Source of the DNA: a virus
Reading direction: 5' to 3' (one strand)
IMG/VR virus record: IMGVR_UViG_3300030002_000003
Coordinates: 1-64,000 of that record
DNA length: 64,000 bases
In this document: positions 17,598 to 25,800 of the stretch, in pieces
How positions within the stretch are numbered: position 1 is the first letter of the stretch
How the letters are laid out: each line of letters starts with the position of its first letter
Program-made: the position numbers and the translations under genes
Notes under the pieces: generated by a model
Seen by the model: only the letters and a program-made list of their open reading frames with translations
What the model was told of the DNA's origin: nothing
Database searches by the model: none

Positions 17598-18707
17598 ATG
17601 GCTGTACCGAATACTGATTCATTTAATCAGCGCGATGTAGTAACTGAAATATATGGTGATAGCAGTGATATGACTCTAACTGAACTATTTTCTGCGGCAG
17701 TAGGCACTTTTGATTCTAGCTACGTTGGCTCAAAAAATAGCTTGTATAATTTTAGAAATTATCAACATATTATTCCTAATGGTGGATATGGTAGATTATA
17801 TAATAACTATGCAATACACGATAGCAGAAATATAGCCCCAAGCGGATGGCATGTTCCAACTGCTGCAGAACTATCAACTCTTATTTCTACAGTCGGAGGA
17901 AGTTCGGTTGCTGGTGGAAATTTAAAGGAAGTGGGAACTACTCATTGGCTTACTCCAAATACTAGTGCGACTGATTCTTATGGTTTTTCTGGAGTCGGAA
18001 GTGGATATAGATTATATAATGGAGTATTTAATTATATAAGATCGTATGGTTTATACGGAACTACTACTTATTATGGATTGGAGTTATATTACAATCTAGC
18101 TAGCATAGGATCAGGTGACGGAGGAAATGGAAATACCGGTTTATCAGTAAGACTTATTAAAGATAATTCTACTAACGACGGAATAATGACTGACAATAGT
18201 GGATATACATATAAAACTGTAAAGATTGGCAGTCAAGTGTGGATGGCATCGAATTTAAGAGGAACCAAATATAGAAACGGTAATGATATACCAGTAGTAA
18301 CAGACAATTCGACCTGGGCTAGTCTTAGCACTGGAGCTTGCTGCAGTTATAGCAATAACGATGCATGGGCTTATGCTGATAATTATGTGATCAATGATAC
18401 ATATGTCGAAATATATGTTGATACTACGTATGATGGAACCAATTGGAAAATGTATGCATATTCTGTATATGCTGGATCTCCTAGTGCTGTTACCGTAAAC
18501 ACTAATGTCACTATAACATTTAACTACAGCTACTATGATGCTTCCGCAGGAAGGTCATTTAATGTTTCTGGAGCTAATTTGATAATAGCATCTGGACAGT
18601 CTCAGTCATCAAGTACTATCATAGGAGGATACTTTACTGCTTTAGCATTACTTTCAGTAAGCCCTACAAACAATGGAACGTACCACTATACAAAAGGTGG
18701 ATTATAA
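17598..18707 (+). CDS. Permuted FISUMP-domain (Fib_succ_major) appendage protein
   Basis: A 369-residue protein. From about residue 60 it matches the Fibrobacter major paralogous domain (FISUMP): GRLYNNYAIHDSRNIAPSGW, then GGNLKEVGTTHWLTPNT, then SVRLIKD. The part that normally comes first, a YKTVKIGSQVWMASNL segment with the following KYRNGNDIPVVTDNSTWASL, appears after it, at about 200-255. So the two halves are in swapped order. A Tyr-, Asn- and Ser-rich loop at about 134-165 lies where these domains bind ligands. The N-terminus (about 1-58) may attach it to the fibre upstream, and the C-terminal 110 residues form a separate beta domain. A surface-binding role is inferred. Confidence 0.75.
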   Translation: MAVPNTDSFNQRDVVTEIYGDSSDMTLTELFSAAVGTFDSSYVGSKNSLYNFRNYQHIIPNGGYGRLYNNYAIHDSRNIAPSGWHVPTAAELSTLISTVGGSSVAGGNLKEVGTTHWLTPNTSATDSYGFSGVGSGYRLYNGVFNYIRSYGLYGTTTYYGLELYYNLASIGSGDGGNGNTGLSVRLIKDNSTNDGIMTDNSGYTYKTVKIGSQVWMASNLRGTKYRNGNDIPVVTDNSTWASLSTGACCSYSNNDAWAYADNYVINDTYVEIYVDTTYDGTNWKMYAYSVYAGSPSAVTVNTNVTITFNYSYYDASAGRSFNVSGANLIIASGQSQSSSTIIGGYFTALALLSVSPTNNGTYHYTKGGL

Positions 18708-18725
18708 AAAAATAAATAAATAATT

Positions 18726-19067
18726 ATGGCACTACAGCAATCAATAGATTTTAAGAACGGGGTGGTATCCAAAAGTGCATACCTAGAAGTAACTAGCATA
18801 AACTTAGACTTTGAAAGAAAATCAGCTAATTTCACTTTAAAGACTTATCTAAATAAAGAGTCTAAAGAAGCAGGATTAAACACAATAATCCAACCTGAAA
18901 ATATATATGTATCTGATGATATTATGTTGCCTACCACTGGAATTGTAGAGAGTACATCTAATAAAGATAGCTTCACTAAATATTTTAGCACTGGAGATTC
19001 ATTGTCAAATGCATACTCTTATATAAAAACACTCCCTAATCACTTAGACGCAATAGAAATAAAATAA
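18726..19067 (+). CDS. Small beta-type protein of the fibre module
   Basis: A 113-residue protein with start MALQQSIDFKNGVVSKSAYL and beta strands KSANFTLKTYLNKES. The pattern of a short N-terminal strand, a charged strand and a long hydrophilic loop resembles small fibre or baseplate attachment proteins. It follows the permuted FISUMP gene and precedes the lysis genes. No catalytic residues are seen. The role is inferred from position. Confidence 0.5.
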   Translation: MALQQSIDFKNGVVSKSAYLEVTSINLDFERKSANFTLKTYLNKESKEAGLNTIIQPENIYVSDDIMLPTTGIVESTSNKDSFTKYFSTGDSLSNAYSYIKTLPNHLDAIEIK

Positions 19068-19072
19068 ATCAC

Positions 19073-19231
19073 ATGAACTTAACTGAACTAACTGTAGACC
19101 AACTAAAAGTAATTGCATTCGATCAAATTCAATTACTAGAGCAAAGTAAAAATAACCTATCATTAATATACGCTGAACTTTCAAAAAGAAATGAAAGCCA
19201 AACTAAAGATGAAGTAGCTAATGACAAATAA
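19073..19231 (+). CDS. 52-residue protein of unknown function
   Basis: A short frame from ATG at 19073 to TAA at 19229-19231, beginning MNLTELTVDQLKVIAFDQI and ending SQTKDEVANDK. It is helical, with amphipathic heptad-like spacing. It is five bases past the previous stop and its end overlaps the next start by 11 bases, so it fits the compact operon. The family is not recognised. Confidence 0.6.
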   Translation: MNLTELTVDQLKVIAFDQIQLLEQSKNNLSLIYAELSKRNESQTKDEVANDK

Positions 19232-19505
19232 GACAGAAGTGAGTAAATTTTCATATGCAGAAGCCATGAGTAATTCAAATGGCAAGACAAGTGGCTCTAA
19301 GCTGAATGGAGATAAAATAGTAACAATAGGATGTATCTCATTCTTGCTTTGTACATCTGCATTATTTTTAGATATAAGGGATGCTTTAGCATTCGGAGCA
19401 TTATCTGCTGGGGTTATAGCCACTGGAGCAGGGTTGCTTGGGTACTCAAAAAAGCACGCAACACAGGACACAACAAATTCAATAGACATCGACAAACAAG
19501 AATAA
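19221..19505 (+). CDS. Holin-like membrane protein
   Basis: A 94-residue protein with two hydrophobic segments, IVTIGCISFLLCTSALFL and LAFGALSAGVIATGAGLLGY (about residues 33-76), a polar N-terminus and a charged, hydrophilic C-terminus. This is the layout of small phage holins, which form holes in the inner membrane at lysis. It is followed by two more single-membrane-helix proteins and a DUF5675 protein, so a lysis cassette is likely. It overlaps the preceding small gene by 11 bases. Holin assignment rests on topology and context. Confidence 0.55.
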   Translation: MTNKTEVSKFSYAEAMSNSNGKTSGSKLNGDKIVTIGCISFLLCTSALFLDIRDALAFGALSAGVIATGAGLLGYSKKHATQDTTNSIDIDKQE

Positions 19506-19509
19506 TTAA

Positions 19510-19830
19510 ATGAGTACTTCGGAAATCATAATGATAGTCGGTATAGCCTTAGTCAATATAGGCGGACTACTAACTGTCTTTACTAACCTCAATGTGAAGA
19601 TAACAGAAACTGCTAAGGATATTCTATCACTTAGAGACGATATGGAAGAGCACAAGAATAAAAATAGGGACGATATTCGTGAAATAAAGGAGATCGTTTA
19701 CAGAGATCGTAATGAGAATAGAGAAGATCATAACTCCTTGATGAGAGAGATTGGATGTATATCTAAGAGCATTTCTGACCTAAAAACAGATTTAAAAGAT
19801 GATTTAATTCAAATCATGAAACGAAAATAA
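19510..19830 (+). CDS. Membrane-anchored coiled-coil protein of the lysis cassette
   Basis: A 106-residue protein with one N-terminal membrane helix (IIMIVGIALVNIGGLLTVF) and then a long highly charged coiled coil (KNKNRDDIREIKEIVYRDRN and beyond). This topology resembles XhlA-like accessory holins or holin regulators. It lies four bases after a holin-like gene and one base before the next. No catalytic motif. Its membrane anchor and neighbours make a lysis role likely. Confidence 0.55.
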   Translation: MSTSEIIMIVGIALVNIGGLLTVFTNLNVKITETAKDILSLRDDMEEHKNKNRDDIREIKEIVYRDRNENREDHNSLMREIGCISKSISDLKTDLKDDLIQIMKRK

Positions 19831-19831
19831 C

Positions 19832-20458
19832 ATGAACATAAAATTAAGTATTTTAAAAATAGCCATTACTTCCGTACTGGCTATTTGTTCTTTAGGGGGT
19901 ATAATAACCGGAATAAAGAACTATTACTCGCTGAAAGAACAATTAACTAACGAAACTAGCAATAGGAAGGCATATGAGAATATGAATTCAGCATTAAAGA
20001 ATGATAAGCGTGTCCTAAGGCTATCTGTATCCGATTTAAGAGACTCAAATGATAAATACATACATTCTATGGATTCATTAAGAAAGTCGCTTAAATTGCC
20101 TAAGAAGAAGTCTGGTGACGTTTCTACGGGCATAAGTACTACTATTCACGACACTGCGTACGTAGAACTACCAAAACCAGCTGAATGCGACATAGATACC
20201 ACCATAATTCATAACGAATTTACAAATACCAGAGTTATTTTACACGAAAATCAACTAAAAGCAATACTTGATGTAAACAATACTGAGTATTTATACGTTT
20301 ACTCATCGAGGGAGTTCGTAAATAGTAGGAAGGGATGGCTGGATAGGTTATTACATTTAGACTATAGGAAAGAAGATATAGAACGATATGAGATAGTTAA
20401 TACCAATGATTTAATTAAGGTAGGAGATGTTCGTATAATTAAAACAGTAGATAAATAA
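19832..20458 (+). CDS. Membrane-anchored spanin-like protein
   Basis: A 208-residue protein with a single N-terminal membrane helix (ILKIAITSVLAICSLGGII) and coiled-coil-rich residues 35-95, then a small C-terminal globular part with KKKSGDVSTG and YVYSSREFVNSRKGWLDRL. It has the shape of an inner-membrane spanin subunit, which links inner and outer membranes at the last step of lysis. The stop overlaps the next start by one base (TAATG), typical of coupling. No lipoprotein partner was recognised nearby. Confidence 0.5.
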   Translation: MNIKLSILKIAITSVLAICSLGGIITGIKNYYSLKEQLTNETSNRKAYENMNSALKNDKRVLRLSVSDLRDSNDKYIHSMDSLRKSLKLPKKKSGDVSTGISTTIHDTAYVELPKPAECDIDTTIIHNEFTNTRVILHENQLKAILDVNNTEYLYVYSSREFVNSRKGWLDRLLHLDYRKEDIERYEIVNTNDLIKVGDVRIIKTVDK

Positions 20459-20889
20459 TGAAACTAGAATTAAAAAGGAAAGCATTAATGGATACCTATA
20501 CCATAGGTGATCTGTTTTTAAATGACGTATTCTTCTGTAATGTACTTGAAGATACAGTCAGAGATTTGAACAAAGATGGCGATCTTGACGAAAAAGGGGA
20601 GGAGAAGGTTTATGGGCAAACTGCAATTCCTTATGGTACCTATACTATAGATCTTACTCATTCTAATAGATTTAAAAAAATACTTCCATTACTTGAAAAT
20701 GTGAAAGGATTTGAAGGAATTAGAATTCATCCAGGCAATACCGCAGTAGATACTCATGGGTGTCTATTAGTTGGGAACAATACTGAAAAAGGAATGGTTA
20801 CTGATTCTAGGAAGGTTTTTGAAAAACTAATGATTAGATTAGTAGACGCTCACGAAATGAAAGAAACAATTACAATTAAAATATCATAA
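20458..20889 (+). CDS. DUF5675 protein, possible cell-wall enzyme
   Basis: A 143-residue protein with the family pattern: YGQTAIPYGTYTIDLTHSNR, then a GIRIHPGN motif with His91 and THGC with His100 and Cys102. The His, His and Cys arrangement resembles the active site of L,D-transpeptidase (YkuD-like) domains. DUF5675 proteins sit near lysis genes of Bacteroidota phages as I recall, so peptidoglycan processing is a fair guess. No signal peptide is visible, so it would need a holin to reach the wall. It is coupled to the genes on both sides (TAATG). Confidence 0.7.
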   Translation: MKLELKRKALMDTYTIGDLFLNDVFFCNVLEDTVRDLNKDGDLDEKGEEKVYGQTAIPYGTYTIDLTHSNRFKKILPLLENVKGFEGIRIHPGNTAVDTHGCLLVGNNTEKGMVTDSRKVFEKLMIRLVDAHEMKETITIKIS

Positions 20890-21551
20890 TGGTAAGACTG
20901 AATACACTCAACACTCTTATAGATGACATACTAAACGAGGCAAGGAATAGCAATATATCTGAGTCTGAGTCGTTGAGTAGGATTCAGATAGAGCAATGGA
21001 TAGTTCAATATAGAGCAATCCTGATAAAACAAGATATAGATAAAGGTAGAGATATCAATCCAGACTATGTACAAGAAATGGAGCTGGTTAAGCTAGTTGA
21101 GGCTGGTAATAGCCCTTCGTATATAGACAATAGAAGGTGGACCGCTAAAACAGATATAGTCATACCCAAAACTATAGACTTTCATTTTGGTACCGGAATA
21201 ACTGCAATAACAGACCTAATGGGAAATAAGATACAATTAGCCACTGAGTATATTGCAAACATGCAAAGTAATAGACGTTACACTAGCAATGACTATATAG
21301 CGTACAAGAAGGGTGATAGACTGATGATATCTGGTCCTAATGAATTAGGAGCTGTTAATATAAGAGGAGTTTTTGAGAATCCATCAGAAGCCTCAGTTAA
21401 TTTTAGTGCAGATGACTTATATCCTATACCGGTAAATATGTTGCCAGTTATAAAGGAAATGATATTTGCAAAGGAACTTAAGTTGCAGTTTCCTTCTGAC
21501 ACTACTAATAATTCTACAAACGATATTCAGCAAGTAAATAATGCCAGATAG
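20889..21551 (+). CDS. Tail ring-type structural protein
   Basis: A 220-residue protein with start MVRLNTLNTLIDDILNEAR, then a segment AKTDIVIPKTIDFHFGTGIT and later YKKGDRLMISGPNELGAVN. This pattern matches the small conserved ring protein between lysis and muzzle genes of crAss-like phages, which forms part of the collar below the portal. It is coupled to the lysis gene before it and overlaps the next gene by 11 bases, tying tail assembly to the same transcript. Which ring it forms cannot be told from sequence. Confidence 0.65.
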   Translation: MVRLNTLNTLIDDILNEARNSNISESESLSRIQIEQWIVQYRAILIKQDIDKGRDINPDYVQEMELVKLVEAGNSPSYIDNRRWTAKTDIVIPKTIDFHFGTGITAITDLMGNKIQLATEYIANMQSNRRYTSNDYIAYKKGDRLMISGPNELGAVNIRGVFENPSEASVNFSADDLYPIPVNMLPVIKEMIFAKELKLQFPSDTTNNSTNDIQQVNNAR

Positions 21552-21987
21552 AAATTCATATACTATAGAAGATTACTATCTATCATATAAAGAGTACGTA
21601 TCAGACAATAGATTATATCAGGTTTCAAAAGCTAAGTTTAGGGAGATATTAAATGATTACTTCAAATACTTAGCTACTGAGCTGATAGACAACTCAAAGG
21701 AGATACGACTACCAGCTAGAATGGGTACGCTATGCGTAATAAAGAAGAAGCCTAAACGCTACGACTTCACCTATCTTAGAGTAGATTTTCACGAGACTAA
21801 AGCTTGTGAGAAAACAGTACTTCATTTGAATGAGCATTCCGATGGATATAATTATCAGTTCTTTTGGTCTAAGCACGATATGCTTATAAGATGCAAAAGT
21901 ATGTACGAATTGGTAATGTCTAGAGCCAATAAAAGAAGACTAGCAAAAGAAATAAAAGAAAATAAACAAGATTACATAGAGAAATAA
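21541..21987 (+). CDS. IHF/HU-like structural protein of the tail module
   Basis: A 148-residue protein with a segment VSKAKFREILNDYFKYLATE followed by RLPARMGTLCVIKKKPKRYD, the pattern of the HU/IHF fold (helix pair then beta with a conserved RxG and basic loop). crAss-like phages are known to place an IHF-related gene beside tail genes. The rest is a charged helical C-terminus (SRANKRRLAKEIKENKQ). In this place it probably serves as a structural subunit more than a DNA-bending protein. It overlaps the genes on both sides slightly. Confidence 0.65.
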   Translation: MPDRNSYTIEDYYLSYKEYVSDNRLYQVSKAKFREILNDYFKYLATELIDNSKEIRLPARMGTLCVIKKKPKRYDFTYLRVDFHETKACEKTVLHLNEHSDGYNYQFFWSKHDMLIRCKSMYELVMSRANKRRLAKEIKENKQDYIEK

Positions 21988-22886
21988 TGATCTATAAATA
22001 CATATCGAGCAAGCAGGTCGTATCAAAGATACTGTCTGATCTTGACATTAGAGAAGAGGATGTTAGAATATCTAGTATTCTTGAATGGATTGGAGAGGCT
22101 GTTGAAAAGATAGGTTCTGTTACTCAGCTAGATAGAAAGATATCTGGAGTAGATGGGGAACCTATTATTCCTATTATTGGAAATCAAGCTCAACTTCCAG
22201 CATCACTGCATAGGCTTAACCAAGTTACATATTCGCCAAATTTAAACGGACCATGGATTCCAATGAGCGCTTCAACGAGTTCGTTTAACGTATGGAAATC
22301 AACAGATAAAGTTTCAGGCGAAGTGTCTGATCCGATACCTTCTCAAGAGCTTATAATAAACATCGTTAGATCATTATACAATGTTGGATCTGAGGAAGCG
22401 CTTAAGCTTATAAATGAGAATGCGAATATAAGGCCAATGATTGTTAGTCTGTTGTCCATAGCTGGACAAGGGATTACAGTTCCTAATGGTGGAATAAAGT
22501 ATTCAATTAAACCTGGATATATAGTGACTAATATACCTACTGGATACCTAAGAATAAGCTACGACTCAGTTAAGGTTGATTCGAATGGATATATGCTTAT
22601 ACCCGACTTAATGTCATATATAGAAGCTGTGTACTGGTACGTAGTAATGAAACTAAAATACCCAGAATACATGTCAGGCCGAATGAATAGAGAGATCTAT
22701 TACGATATGAGAAGGTCTTGGAATTTCTACTGTAAGCAAGCATATGCTGAATCACTTATGCCAAACGAAGATGGAATGGAAGCTATAAAGAATGTATGGG
22801 TTAAATTGATTCCAAACATGAACGCTCATTCATCAATGTTTGAAGATATAACACTCTCTGAAGGGTATAAAGACCAATCTAGATAA
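21987..22886 (+). CDS. Tail tubular/ring protein
   Basis: A 299-residue protein with start MIYKYISSKQVVSKILSDLD and body segments like VSKILSDLDIREEDVRISSI and YPEYMSGRMNREIYYDMRR, matching the conserved ring or tail tubular proteins of crAss-like phages. It is expected to form a dodecameric ring between portal and muzzle. It is one base before the next gene, the muzzle-type protein. No enzymatic motif. Identity by pattern and order, not by fold. Confidence 0.65.
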   Translation: MIYKYISSKQVVSKILSDLDIREEDVRISSILEWIGEAVEKIGSVTQLDRKISGVDGEPIIPIIGNQAQLPASLHRLNQVTYSPNLNGPWIPMSASTSSFNVWKSTDKVSGEVSDPIPSQELIINIVRSLYNVGSEEALKLINENANIRPMIVSLLSIAGQGITVPNGGIKYSIKPGYIVTNIPTGYLRISYDSVKVDSNGYMLIPDLMSYIEAVYWYVVMKLKYPEYMSGRMNREIYYDMRRSWNFYCKQAYAESLMPNEDGMEAIKNVWVKLIPNMNAHSSMFEDITLSEGYKDQSR

Positions 22887-22887
22887 T

Positions 22888-25800
22888 ATGAATCCAAGAA
22901 CAGGTAAAAAAGTAGCAAATACTTTTGGAAAGGGGATGAATCTTGATCTAGATAAATCCTTATTGAATAAAGATCAGTACAGATATGCGGAGAATATAAG
23001 ATGCGTTGCTAATAACAATGCGACTTCTGGAGCAATAACAAATATACAAAGCTCAAAATTAGTCGACCTTTCGTTCGGTGCGAATGAAAAGATAATAGGT
23101 ACTACAGCAATTAGAAATATTGGTGTAGTTTTTACGTTTGATACAGTCACTAATAAGAATAGACTATACAGAATAGATTTCTCAAATCCTCTAATCCCAG
23201 TAAAGAAAAATGTTTTGCCTGGCAATCCAGGGAGAGTAGTAGGACTTGACGTTGGAGTAGATATGGGAATAAACGAATCTAGCGTACTAAGTATAGTTGG
23301 TAGGTTTGAGGATTTCGATAATATTAAAGTATATTGGGCTGATGGATTATCATACATGAGATCTGTTAATATAGCTGCATCTAACGACATTAAGAATGAA
23401 ATCATAGATAATGTATCAACGCTAGATATACTTCCCTCTACGGCCTTTAAAAGGCCATCTATCTATGGTATTGACTCTGGTTTGTTGAACTCTGGTCTGA
23501 TACAGTATTACTATCAGTTGTTTAACTCATCTGGTAGCGAAACTGCGGTTAGCCAGCCAAGCCCAATGGTCCACTTAACTGAGTCTGTAATCAAACAGAA
23601 GAGTATAGATTATCTTGGAACTGGGCTTGGAGATAAATATGGTAAATCTGCGAACAAATCAGTAAAAGTAGAAATAGGAATACCAGAAGGGAATAAGCTT
23701 TCTAAAATTAGATTAATATCAGTATACTATTATAATTATGCTGAAGTTCCGGTTATACACATAGTTAAAGAGCTAGATCTAGTTGAATCTAATTCAGGAT
23801 CCTCTATAATAATAGAGGATAGTGGATCTGGTGCTATAGGAGAATTGTCAGTACAGGAGTTCGCTTCTATAGGGGGCTATCTATTTAAACCTAATTATCT
23901 AGAATCTAAAGACAATATTCTGTTCGCAGGAAACGTTAAAGAAGATACTTGGGATATGCCTAATCCTGGAGAACCTGGATACTATGATACTAGAGCATAT
24001 CAGTTTGATATAAACGGATATTGCCATATAAAAAACGGTTCTGTAACAAATACTTATTCATCAGAAGTTATAGGTACAGTTCCGACTACGCATGACTCAA
24101 TACACGATGAAATATATACTGTAGATAAATATTCGTCACTTACTGATATATACGACGCTAACGGTAATCTAGGTGGATCTGGAGTTAACGTAAGCTATTT
24201 GTTTACTAATACATACTTTGTAGAATCATATGGAGATTTTTGGAGCAACACTCCTGGAATTACTAAGCCAGCTGGAGATGCAGCTAGATTCATAGACAAT
24301 AGGACTGCTAGGATTGGAGACGTAAAAAGAGAAATAGACTCAGTACGCATATTTAAGAGCGATGGTACATATTGTAATTCAGATATAACTAATTTTGGTC
24401 TACCAGTTCATGAAGGTCCACTAAACTATGCTAATCCATATCTATCTAATAATTTTAAATCTTATCAAAGGGATGAGATTTACAGGTTCGCTGCTGTATT
24501 TTACGATTCTAAAGGAAGAAGTACTACTGCAAAATGGATAGCAGATATTAGATTTCCGGCTGGATATGTAAGCAACTCTGAATGGAATTCAAGTATATTT
24601 GAGATGCCAGAAGAAACTGATAACCTTGGATATTCCGACATCACAATGTTAAAGAATCAAGAGCTATTAGTAAAGCCGCTTGGATTATCATTTAACTTTA
24701 ATAATATACCTTCTAATATTAGCAGGATAGAGATAGTCAGAGCTAAGAGAGATTTAATCAATAAGACTATATTGTCTCAAGGGGTGGTCCAAAAAGTTGG
24801 AACGTACCATGACAGTATAGGCGATAGTGATCTTACTCCTCCGATAGAAGGAAGCATAATGCCACACCCATTTATTGCGATGGGATATAACTACTCGTCA
24901 CTTGGCCCAGTATACGAAATACTTGAGACTGGATATAACTCAAACGACATAGCGGTTCCATGGACTTCAGACAATAAATGTTGCTTCTTTGGCTTTCCTA
25001 ATGCAATAGTATGGGAAAGATCTGGTGCCGATACTACTCAATTTGTAGGATACGATGACTTTGGTGGAGGAAGAAATGTAAGATATGACTTCACTAAGCA
25101 TGCATTATCTCCATATAGAGCAAGCAATACTGACTTCTTGTTTATAAACCCGGAAACTTCTTTTTACGGAGTAGATTTTACTGAACAGATTAGAGGAATA
25201 ACTACTAATCCTACATTTGAAACTGTAGACATAATATTCCCTAAATCAACTCCACCTACATTATTAACTGCTAGGGGAGATACTGGAAGAAGTTCATATT
25301 ACGGAAGTCCGCTACACGAAAGACTATCGTTCTATGGTGGCGGTAAATGGAACCCATCTTCTTTATATTTTGGTGCTGATATAAATACAAAGAACAGGAA
25401 TAACACAACATTCTTTTCTTTGTTTGGTTTATTTGGAATGGATATGAAGAATATAAATCCAAGCTTTGATCACAATTTAGCATTAGATTTATGTAAAGTA
25501 ATACCTGCTCCAGAGAAACTTGATATATATCCACCTACGCTAAATGATGGAATAAATAACATTACGTACCCAAGGGGATATGTTGCGACTGGCGGAGCAT
25601 ACGTAACATCAACTGGAGATCAACAAGCTTCGTATAGAAGTGGATCTGGAAGAGTATTTAGCGATGCGGCTGCATTTGATAACGGAAGACCAATGTGTGA
25701 TATACCACCAGCCTACTATACTGCTAGCATTGAAGGTGGTTTGATTGGTGGAACGTTCAAATACTTCAGAAGGCTATTCGATGTTAAGAATGACTCAAAG

